Below are positions 1-6,436 of a stretch of DNA of 12,873 bases, one piece after another. A program made the translations under genes and the position numbers. How positions within the stretch are numbered: the stretch's first letter is position 1; every line of letters begins with the position of its first letter. Source of the stretch: Gloeophyllum trabeum ATCC 11539 (lineage: Eukaryota > Basidiomycota > Agaricomycetes > Gloeophyllales > Gloeophyllaceae); contig NW_006920411.1 in the NCBI RefSeq assembly GCF_000344685.1, positions 2,867,259 through 2,880,131 of the forward strand, read 5' to 3'. A model generated the notes under the pieces. It had not been told where the DNA came from, made no database searches, and saw only the letters and a program-made list of their open reading frames with translations.

Positions 1-2
1 AG

Positions 3-878
3 CGCTATGGCTTCAGTGACTGTGATCCTGTCAGCACTCCTATGGACCCTGGAACGAACTTGTCCTCTGAGATGTGCCCCAAGACCAGGGAGCAGGAGTT
101 GGTCATGAAGGACACATGCAACACTGGAAGGCAGTCAAGCACTTGTTGCGCTACATCAAGGGCCCACTGGACTACAAGCTGACTTATTCACCCACCTCTG
201 GCTCTGAGCTTTTTACCTCCTATGTCGATGCTGATCATGGAGGGAACTTGGACATGTTAGGTTTTGGTTGTATTGGATGCAGAGCCACTGGGACAAATAG
301 GTACAAACAGCTTGACTATGTACTGAGCCACTGTATTTCCTTTGTTCCTTAGTCCGTGCAATTGACCTTGCCTTCGGTTTGTGTATGTGTCTGGGCCTGG
401 TGTGCTTATGGCCACCCATCTTATGCTTCCCTGTTCTGCCTGCTGCTAACAGGACAATGGCCGGTCCACTACTGGTTTTGTGATCAAGATGGGTACTGGT
501 GCCATCTCCTGGAGCAGCCGCTTGCAGAGCATTGTTGCGCTCTCTACCACTGAGGCTGAGTATGTGGGTGCTGTCTCTGCTGCCCAGGAAGTGCTCTGGC
601 TTCAAAATCTACTCTCTGAATTTGGTTATGACATGTCCTCCCCATCCACACTTTATATCGACAACCTCTCTGCTGTGTCTGTTGCGAAGAACCCAGAGCA
701 CCATGGCCGCATGAAGCACTTGGATTTGCGCTTTTACTGGCTGAGAGATGAAGTCGCCAAAGGCAAACTCAAGATGGTCCACCTGAGGACTTCAGACATG
801 CCTGCGGATATCCTGACTAAATCCCTGCCTAGGCCGAAGGTCTTAGAAATGGTGAAGATGCTTGGATTGGGGAAGTGA
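3..878 (+). pseudogene. Ty1/copia pol, 3' end of RT plus RNase H, disrupted
   Basis: This is the C-terminal end of a Copia-type polyprotein; RNase H removes the RNA strand during retrotransposon reverse transcription. The reading starts in frame 3 with a Copia landmark (RYGFSDCDPVSTPMDP, from base 3). It then loses roughly 30 residues that normally hold the Y..AVG..LY...TRPDI block and shifts frame near 110. From about 120 it reads HWKAVKHLLRYIKG, then YVDADHGG, the first RNase H aspartate. A 197-bp insertion (255-451) interrupts it. Beyond that come RSTTGFVIKMGTGAISWSS, STTEAEY with the catalytic Glu, YIDN with the next Asp, KHLDLRFYWLRDEV, and DMPADILTK near the C terminus. It ends at TGA 876-878, directly before a polypurine tract. 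The family call is firm. The gene is dead because of the deletion, the frameshift and the insertion. Confidence 0.9.
255..451. mobile_element. Short solo LTR-like insertion in Copia RNase H
   Basis: The insert begins TGTTAG and ends CTAACA, a 6-bp inverted terminus with the TG...CA ends typical of LTRs. It is flanked by a perfect 5-bp direct repeat GGACA (250-254 and 452-456). Removing the 197 bp and one GGACA joins the two halves of the RNase H in frame, at the position where the family reads GGN-x-DNGRS. No ORF of its own is convincing. At 197 bp it would be a small solo LTR or TRIM-type remnant. An intron is less likely because the GT/AG choices near the ends do not restore the frame. Confidence 0.75.
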
Positions 879-884
879 CCAGTC

Positions 885-893
885 AGGGGGGAG
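885..893 (+). other. Copia polypurine tract
   Basis: A purine run (AGGGGGGAG) lies 6 bp after the pol stop and directly before TGTA, the expected start of the 3' LTR. In LTR retrotransposons this tract primes plus-strand synthesis. Position and composition both fit. Confidence 0.75.
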
Positions 894-905
894 TGTATTG
901 GAGGT

Positions 906-988
906 AAAAAGTGCGCTGACTGGGGATTGAACCAAAACCTCCAGGTATGCATCCCTGCTGGTGGTGGTAACCACTTCGCTATTTTGGC
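906..988 (-). other. tRNA-like Pol III module in left arm
   Basis: Read on the minus strand, a box A match (TAGCGAAGTGG, 971-981) is followed about 48 bases later by a perfect box B (GGTTCAATCC, 924-933) and then a T5 run (906-910), as in a Pol III gene or SINE head. The spacing from the D-arm to the T-arm is only slightly longer than in a tRNA. I could not draw a convincing full cloverleaf, so this is a tRNA-derived or tRNA-mimicking segment and not a functional tRNA gene. Confidence 0.5.
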
Positions 989-1092
989 TTCCTTTACCCT
1001 GGTGACTTAGCCCCTTTAACTCTGCGCTTTTCCCTTGCATTTCCCATACTGTACAGTTGGTTCCCACGCTCCCAGAAGAGCGAAAATGCGCT

Positions 1093-1138
1093 CCTGAGTC
1101 AAGCTCTCTTCCTTAGCATTAATAGAGCTTGACTCAGG
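1093..1138. repeat. Perfect 15-bp stem hairpin, left arm
   Basis: CCTGAGTCAAGCTCT (1093-1107) and its exact reverse complement (1124-1138) are separated by 16 bases. Each stem half holds a TGA(G/C)TCA heptamer. Confidence 0.85.
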
Positions 1139-1238
1139 TATGTCCCTCTGTATATTTCTGTACTCCTTAGCATTAATAGAGCTTGACTCAGGCATCTTTG
1201 TGTGTATCTGGACGCCTGCCAGCTTCCCAGTTGGACAG

Positions 1239-1575
1239 AGTGTTGAGATCTGATGACTTGGTCACTCTTTGTTGACTGAGTGGCTCATGGAATGGCCTAG
1301 GCCCTCCTGGCCGAGTTACCTTGTTCTGAGCCACTCCCTTTGTATTCCTTGTATTCCTTGTTATCCTTGTTCTTCTTTGTATTTCGATGTTCCCTTGTTC
1401 TGTCCTTGTTCTTTGATGCCCTTGTATTCTATAGTATATAAGGGCTCCCTAGGTCGCTCTGTGTCCCCCAGTCTTGACACAGTTTGACCTAGGTGAGTCT
1501 GCCACTTGTATTCCTTATGCCAGAATACAGTCTTGACACAGTTTGACCTAGCCCTTGGGTGTTGTCTGAAGCTAG
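1239..1575 (+). promoter_or_regulatory. LTR-like promoter region
   Basis: This gene-free stretch begins with TGTTGAGATC (1241), a common style of LTR start. It contains pyrimidine-rich CCTTGTATT-type short repeats (about 1335-1430) and a TATATAAG box at 1435-1442. A perfect 24-bp direct repeat follows (1469-1492 and 1528-1551); its first copy runs straight into GTGAGT, a possible splice donor. The layout resembles the U3/R/U5 of a retrotransposon. I found no target duplication and no certain 3' end, so it may be the 5' LTR of a truncated element. Confidence 0.4.
1435..1442 (+). promoter_or_regulatory. TATA box
   Basis: TATATAAG followed by GGCTCCC lies about 30 bp before the first copy of the 24-bp repeat. 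It fits a Pol II core promoter of the surrounding LTR-like region. Confidence 0.45.
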
Positions 1576-1590
1576 TATCTTCCACAGCCA

Positions 1591-2240
1591 ACACAGAAGC
1601 GTCTGGAGTGGGCAAAAGCATGGAAACATTGGACAGTGGGGGATTGGGAAGGGGTGCTCTTTACCGATGAGTCTAGATTCAACATCGTTGGCTCGGACAG
1701 CAGGAAATACTGTTGGAGGAGGTCTGGTCAAGCATTTGACCCATGTTTTGTTAGGAAAACAGTCAAGCACGGTGGCGGGAATGTGATGGTGTGGGGCTGT
1801 GTGTCGGCTTTGGGACCGGGGCGGCTTATTAGGATTGTAGGGAAGATGGATTCGAAGATGTACATGGAAATCCTTCATAAGGGGCTCCGGGGGACATTGA
1901 GGGACCATGGGCTCAAGTGGGGGGAGGTTTATTTCCAACAGGACAACGACCCAAAACACACTTCGAAGCACACCAAGGCTTGGCTGAAGGAGAAGAAGTT
2001 CGATGTGCTCCTGTGGCCACCTTCTAGCCCGGATCTCAACATCATAGAACATTTATGGGACCACATAGTCCGCAAAGTGCGTGCTCACGACAACCTCCCG
2101 TGAAACAAGGAGGAGCTGTGGACCGTGTTGCAGGAGGAGTGGGAGAGCATCGAATATGGGTATATCAAGCGTTTATTCAAGAGCATTCCCGTCGGGTTGC
2201 AGCAGTTATAGAGGCCAAGGGGGGTTATACCAAGTACTGA
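1591..2240 (+). pseudogene. Tc1/mariner transposase, C-terminal DDE domain, broken
   Basis: This is the catalytic half of a Tc1-type transposase, the enzyme for cut-and-paste transposition at TA sites. From 1591 it reads QKRLEWAKAWKHW, then LFTDESRF (first Asp), GGGNVMVWGC, YFQQDNDPKHTS (second Asp) and SPDLNIIEHLW (Glu). There are 34 residues between the second Asp and the Glu, the DD34E spacing of Tc1. The frame stops at TGA 2101-2103, where relatives usually have Arg, so CGA to TGA is likely. It then continues as NKEELW...QEEWESI, slips one frame near 2190, and ends with RRVAAVIEAKGGYTKY and TGA 2238-2240, the usual Tc1 C terminus. The N-terminal helix-turn-helix half is missing; a TAG lies in frame at 1573. 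Confidence 0.92.
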
Positions 2241-2482
2241 AAACAGTCCGTCGGTTGCTGCGTTTCTTATTGTGTAGTAGAGGCTTTCCTGTCTTACAGC
2301 CGGTTGTACATATGTAATGCACCACCTGCTCAATTTTACATTGCCTTTTTTCATTCCTGTATATCCAGTTGGGTTGATTCAGGCCTACAGTATAGCTATG
2401 GTACTGAAATGTTAATTCACAAGTGGAATTGAACTGAATGTCGACGCAGATGAGGAGGAGTGGCGAGTAGATCGAAAGTCGA

Positions 2483-2513
2483 GCACATGGTGCATTACTT
2501 TCGCACGCCACTG
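2483..2513 (-). repeat. Right terminal inverted repeat of the Tc1 element
   Basis: On the minus strand it begins CAGTGGCGTGCGAAAGTAAT, a style of terminus common in Tc1-like elements, and is bordered by TA at 2514-2515. It lies about 270 bp after the transposase stop. No matching left terminus is present upstream of 1591, so the element has lost its 5' half. A related TAATGCACCACCTGC stretch occurs near 2310 on the opposite strand. Confidence 0.7.
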
Positions 2514-2640
2514 TAACTGTTGCCCACTACCCATAATGGCCTTCATGCAAGGCACTAGGTATTGGTAGGTCTTATGACAGTTCAGGGACTCACTCCTGTT
2601 AGATGAGTAAGCATGATTACCCATTCCAACAGTTCCCCCT
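2514..2640 (-). mobile_element. Edge of a minus-strand LTR with polypurine tract
   Basis: On the minus strand a purine tract (AGGGGGAAC, 2632-2640) is followed by TGTTGGAATGGG at 2631, the usual junction of internal domain and 3' LTR. The LTR runs into the TA (2514-2515) where the Tc1 terminus begins, so Tc1 appears to have inserted into this LTR. The rest of the LTR is not visible on the far side because the Tc1 left end is missing. Confidence 0.45.
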
Positions 2641-2745
2641 AACCTGATTACTCATTATACTTGGCACAGGAGTGCTTGAAGCGCTTTTGGGCTCATAACC
2701 TGTCCAACTGGGAAGCTGGCAAGGGTCCAGATACACACAGAGATG

Positions 2746-2791
2746 CCTGAGTCAAGCTCTATTAATGCTAAGGAAGAGAGCTTGACTCAGG
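2746..2791. repeat. Perfect 15-bp stem hairpin, right arm
   Basis: This is the same hairpin as at 1093-1138: stems 2746-2760 and 2777-2791 around a 16-base loop. Confidence 0.85.
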
Positions 2792-2889
2792 AGTGCATTC
2801 TCCTGGGAGCATGGGAACCAACTGTACAGTATGGGAAATGGAAGGGAAAAGCACAGAATTAAAGGGGCTAAGTCACCAGGGTAAAGGAA

Positions 2890-2972
2890 GCCAAAATAGT
2901 GAAGTGGTTACCACCACTAGCAGGAATCCATACCTGGAGGTTTTGGTTCAATCCTAAGTCAGCACACTTTTT
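2890..2972 (+). other. tRNA-like Pol III module in right arm
   Basis: Box A (TAGTGAAGTGG, 2897-2907), box B (GGTTCAATCC, 2945-2954) and a T5 run (2968-2972) are all kept, mirroring the left arm. Conservation of all three in both arms may reflect age only, because the arms are copies of each other. Confidence 0.5.
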
Positions 2973-2982
2973 ACCTCCAATA

Positions 2983-3330
2983 ATCCCTTAGTTCAACCTC
3001 CTGTTGAATACAGCGATTACCTGGACTCTTGACTTAACCATTTGCATTGGCCCGGCCAGACCTACCTTTCAGTACGCTTACTGAGGTAGTGACGACATAA
3101 CTGTTGGCATGTGGCCCAGTTATCTCAAGACGACTAGTTGGGACATTGCTTCCTAACAGCTGGGATTTCATACAATTGAAATATCATATTGTGGCGTAAA
3201 GGAAGGAAGTATATATAGGTGTATATACAGGTGCAACGCAATGTCTACACTACAGGAATTACCTACTGATGCATCTTGCGTCAACTCACGTTCTGCCTCA
3301 TGTGCCATCTCACACCATCTTTCATGGGGT
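2983..3330 (+). mobile_element. Copia 3' LTR, continued after the insertion
   Basis: With the inverted-arm element and one TA removed, the polypurine tract is followed by TGTAATCCCTTAG, and the LTR continues here. TATATATA (3210-3217) sits where the end of U3 would be. I cannot fix the 3' end: several CA dinucleotides between 3250 and 3330 are possible, and no 5' LTR is in the window for comparison. Confidence 0.5.
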
Positions 3331-3351
3331 GAGTTTATGCATCCTATCTAT

Positions 3352-3515
3352 GGTCATTTGTAGGTCATTTATGGGTGTTTTGTAGATAAGTTGTGAGTGA
3401 TTTGTGGATGATTTATGCTCATTTGTAGATGATTTGTGGGTGATTTGTGGATGATTTGCAGGTGATTGTTTTACAATTTGTGGATGATTTGTAGGATTTG
3501 TATTGAATTTGTACT
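3352..3515 (+). repeat. Decayed 11-bp minisatellite
   Basis: About fourteen consecutive units fit the 11-base consensus TGATTTGTGGA, with scattered substitutions and one-base slips. Since 11 is not a multiple of three, all frames cycle through the same residues, which explains the long but meaningless minus-strand reading frames here. Confidence 0.85.
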
Positions 3516-3861
3516 GGTCTGATAGAGCATTTGTGTGTCCCTTGTGCTTCTTGTATAGGTATGAAGCATATTTTGAACACATTTGTACAGTTTGTACAAT
3601 TTTGCAGATTGCTTGTAATGCCTTGTGGAGGTCCCAAGACCCATTTTGTATTATTGTCATGTGTATTTGTATCATTTGTGGTATTCGTAATGGCAGTTGT
3701 ATATTTTTGTAGATCAAGTGGAAGAATTATGTATTGCATTTCTGGGCCTGGTTTGTTTGGTGATATTGATAACTTGCTGTTAAGTTCTCTTACATGATGA
3801 AACATACTTTTAACACCAGCTCCAACATTGTTCTTTTTGCATTTTGCACTACCAATACAAA
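3516..3861. other. Unassigned T-rich stretch
   Basis: I recognise no gene, promoter or repeat boundary. Its start still shows TTTGTA-type words like the preceding minisatellite (to about 3610), so it may be older, more decayed repeat. Short open frames on both strands have no recognisable motif. Confidence 0.3.
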
Positions 3862-4405
3862 TTACAATACTACACCCTTTTATGACCATGTTAGACTACA
3901 GGTTTACTTAAGAGTCCAAGAGATTCTGACCAGATCCCATCCAGCTACCGCTTTCAGCTTATACCCCTCCTTGTAGTGTAGAACCCAGCGCACCATTAGA
4001 TATAGCAAATGCAACACCAGCTGTACCCAAAAACACAAACATGTCACTGCTCCCCAATTGAGACATGTGATATCCTCCCACAAATGGTGGCTAACAGGTC
4101 TCCAGGTATGCCCCTTCAATGACCCAGCTTGTCCCACCAATCCCAGGCTCTTCCCCAGGTCATAGTGCTATGGTTGCCACTTAGCTAGGGCACACAGCCG
4201 TGACTGAGCAGCAACCTGGGACTGTCTGACATTACTGCTGCACTGTCCTGAATTGGGACATACCATTGGGATGGAACAACCAGGGTGATTGAAGGGGCAT
4301 ACCTGGAGACATGTTAGCAACCATTTGCACATGTCTCCATTGTGGAGAAGTGACATGTTTGTGTTTTTGGGTCCAGCTGGTGTTGCATTTGCTATATCTA
4401 ATGGT
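3862..4405. repeat. Palindromic repeat A, related to P
   Basis: Long inverted arms (3992-about 4145 and about 4262-4405) surround a short spacer. They run from ACCATTAGATATAGC at the outer end, through CCCAAAAACACAAACATGTC, to GGTATGCCCCTTCAAT. The sequence left of the arms (about 3865-3930, CTACAGGTTTACTTAAGAGT) matches the outer arm of element P at 4440-4475 in the same orientation. A is thus a diverged relative of P that lacks the right outer part, adjoining P in tandem. The left boundary is approximate. No ORF is supported. Confidence 0.6.
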
Positions 4406-5220
4406 AGTGAGAGCTCTATGCCCCTTTGAGAGCATGGTCATATAACATATAGCTACAGGTTTACCCAAGAGTATGGGAAAATCCAACTGCTTGATAAATA
4501 CCTGCCACTCTTCAGTGGTGGTGCTCCTGGAGTGTTCCCCCAACAACTGCTGATATGCACTAACACACAAGGACCACAAGGACCAAGGGAAATAACCTAT
4601 GAGATGACTGAAGGGTAATCATAAAGTTTGAGGGAGAAGGGAGGAGTAAGATGTCGTAGTGGAGTCCATAGGAAGACCTAGAATAATAAAACCATGAGGC
4701 CTAAAACAAACAATGGTCCAATGCTCAGGAGTATTTATCTCCAAAGATTGCTAAAAGACCAGACTGCAGGCATCAACACCTCTCATAGGATTGTGCATGC
4801 TGGGTAGTACTGCACTAAAGATGCTCTGTTGATTTATTTCTATAAACTAGCACTCATGGGAGTTAATATTCAATGGTGGAGATATTTAATTCAATGAGTC
4901 AGACCTGGCAAAGCTAGGATCAATTATGATTATTGTTTTTGAGAGGCACAATGACATACTTGACAACTGACAATTGGTACAGCCTCAAGCAGTCGGGCAC
5001 ATAGCGCAGGGGTCTTGCACCAGTTAGGGACACTTTGCCCTAATCTAGTATGTAGCGGACTGTAAGCGGAAGAGCGCTAACTCTCCAGGAAGAAATGCAT
5101 TCACGCAGACGCGTGAGAAAGAGCCTTTGACATTAAGGATTTCCCATGGTACTGTGGGACTCAGCTAAACACGCAATACCCACTAAAGCTCCCTGATGGT
5201 TCCTGCGGGATTCGAACCTG

Positions 5221-6361
5221 CTGATATGCACAGACACACAACAATCACCAAGGACCAAAAGAAATAAACCTAACACTAGCGGTATGGGTGGAGGCGGTCC
5301 GAGACAACTGAGGGGTATTTTAATAGTTCAAGGGGGAAGGAGGAGTAAGACGACATAGGGTAGTCCATAGGAAGACCTAGAAAAATAAAACAAACACTTT
5401 GACACCTGAAACAAATGCTAGTTGATGCTCCGGAGGATTTATCTCCGAAACATCGCAATCAAAGTCGCAAGCAATGACACCTGTCGTAGGATCATGCTCA
5501 CAGGGGTAGAAATTGCTAGAGAGACTTGGTTAACTTTATTTCACTATGTAGGACTCACCGGAGGTAATTAAATCAATGGCGGAGATAAATCACTTGACGA
5601 GTCAGGCCTATTGGCAAAGCTAGGATCAGTTATAATTCGTTAAGTTCGATGCTTTCGAACTTCGAGGGTCGCTGAGATCGTAACGCTAATTCTCTGAGAT
5701 GGTGAAGTGCAAAACTTGTTTTCCTGTACCCTACTTTGTACAATTTATACTACAGGAATGGCTTTGCGACTGTCCGGAGATAAATAACAAATAAACAGTG
5801 CTACCCCCAGGATTGCTCAGCACTTGCCACTGTTATACCATGCACCATACGACTCGCTTGCACTCCCACTTGCTCGTCCCAGCCCCTAGAGGTCGCTTCG
5901 ACGCTCCGCCACCTGACCTAAGCGGTCCCATCACTCCGCGCAACGCGCAGGTCACGTGCTAATTACCTCCGGCCGCTTGCTGACTGATGCTGACCTCATG
6001 GTGACTCGTATCCGTCCGCACCTTTGGTATTTTGATGGAAACGAGGGGGAGTGAGTGCTGGAGGTTGGGCATGAGGACGACACCTCTCGATAGAAGTGTT
6101 CGCAGGCCCCAGAGCTAATTCATCTAGAAGTCGCATTGGTTAAGTCGCTCCGGAGCTCCTATTCGCAGAGATAAATCATGGAATGGATCTGTGTAGGCCT
6201 TGAGGGTGCTAGGAAGTCTGGAGCTAAATAGAGCAATTCTTTAGAGCCCATAGAAGCCTAGAGGCATGTGAGTGCTGTGTCGAATAAGCTCTGCGGGGCT
6301 TGTACGGTGTGCTGAGTCTGCGTTTTCAGGGGTCAGACGATCCTGAGGCTTATCACCATGG
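5221..6361. mobile_element. Repeat R, younger CpG-rich copy
   Basis: This full-length copy of R (about 1.14 kb) lies inside the SINE-like element, between its box A and box B. It aligns to R-old first at 4550-4927 and then at 6451-7171. CCTG at 5217-5220 and 6362-6365 may be its target duplication, though R-old ends about 7 bp earlier relative to the element. No ORF longer than about 60 codons is credible. CpG is frequent, e.g. seven sites in 5636-5692. Class and transposition mechanism are unknown. Confidence 0.65.
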
Positions 6362-6436
6362 CCTGTGACTGAAGGCCGGCGCTTGCCGAAGCAAACCCAG
6401 GACGGGACTGGCATATCCACTGAGCCACCGGAGCCC
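6360..6436 (-). other. 5' half of the SINE tRNA-like head
   Basis: On the minus strand GGCTCCG is followed by box A TGGCTCAGTGG (6417-6427) and ATATGCC, a tRNA acceptor strand and D-arm. The 3' half is at 5193-5218: T-arm GCAGG-TTCGAAT-CCCGC then AGGAACCA. Once R-young is removed, the acceptor strands pair at 5 of 7 positions and the T-stem at 4 of 5. The hairpin GGCCT...AGGCC between them could be a long variable arm, hinting at a Ser- or Leu-type source tRNA. The source assignment is a guess. Confidence 0.5.

Larger units (their letters stand above)
898..1238 (+). repeat. Left inverted arm of the TA-flanked element
   Basis: This arm pairs with 2700-2980 in reverse complement, from TTGGAGG at the outer end to CAGTTGGACAG at the inner end. 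It is about 60 bp longer than its partner. Most of the excess is a tandem duplication of about 54 bp: the stretch around CCTTAGCATTAATAGAGC followed by TTGACTCAGG occurs at 1111-1138 and again at about 1165-1193. The differing bases are largely C/T and G/A. Confidence 0.85.
898..2980. mobile_element. TA-flanked element with about 300-bp inverted arms
   Basis: The segment is bounded by TTGGAGGTAAAAAG at the left and its reverse complement at the right, with TA on both sides (896-897 and 2981-2982). Left arm 898-1238 and right arm 2700-2980 are inverted copies at roughly 90 percent by eye. Taking the segment out with one TA joins TGTA to ATCCCTTAG and gives a plausible Copia LTR start right after the polypurine tract. 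TA target duplication suggests the Tc1/mariner superfamily. However, the Tc1 transposase inside has its own terminus at 2513, so it need not be the enzyme that moved this element. The interior is a mosaic of other elements. Confidence 0.72.
2700..2980 (-). repeat. Right inverted arm of the TA-flanked element
   Basis: This is the reverse complement of 898-1238, without the 54-bp tandem duplication and without a 6-bp indel near 1080. It ends TTACCTCCAA next to TA. It holds the same hairpin and tRNA-like module as the left arm. Confidence 0.85.
4928..6436 (-). mobile_element. tRNA-headed SINE-like retroposon, minus strand, itself interrupted
   Basis: A perfect 14-bp direct repeat CTAGGATCAATTAT (4914-4927 and 6437-6450) flanks the insert. 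Uninterrupted R-young (about 5625) reads through the same point with a single base difference, proving an insertion with target duplication. On the minus strand the insert starts GGGCTCCGGTGGCTCAGTGG (tRNA-like, box A) and ends in an A-rich tail (CAAAAACAATAATC), as expected for a SINE mobilised by a LINE. Subtracting the nested R-young leaves about 370 bp, a normal SINE length. The box B/T-arm lies at 5201-5218, beyond the nested copy. Confidence 0.7.

Noticed and set aside
255..451. Interpretation as a spliceosomal intron in Copia pol
   Set aside because: Available GT and AG positions do not rejoin the RNase H in frame, whereas removal with the GGACA duplication does so exactly.
213..605. 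Minus-strand open frame of 130 codons over the Copia region
   Set aside because: It is antisense to the RNase H and spans the solo-LTR insertion.
1489..2052. Long minus-strand open frame of 187 codons
   Set aside because: It is the antisense of the Tc1 transposase, which has clear DDE motifs on the plus strand.
898..2980. Whole segment as one autonomous Tc1/mariner element with long terminal repeats
   Set aside because: The Tc1 transposase has its own terminus and TA at 2513-2515, inside the segment, so the arms belong to another element.
3352..3515. CRISPR-like array
   Set aside because: Units are contiguous 11-mers without unique spacers, and the setting is eukaryotic.
3322..3889. Two overlapping minus-strand open frames of 131 and 156 codons
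   Set aside because: Much of their length is the 11-bp minisatellite, which yields cyclic Ser/Thr/Asn/His/Pro residues; no domain is visible.
4232..4579. Minus-strand open frame of 115 codons
   Set aside because: It lies across the inverted arm of repeat A and the outer arm of P, with no motif.
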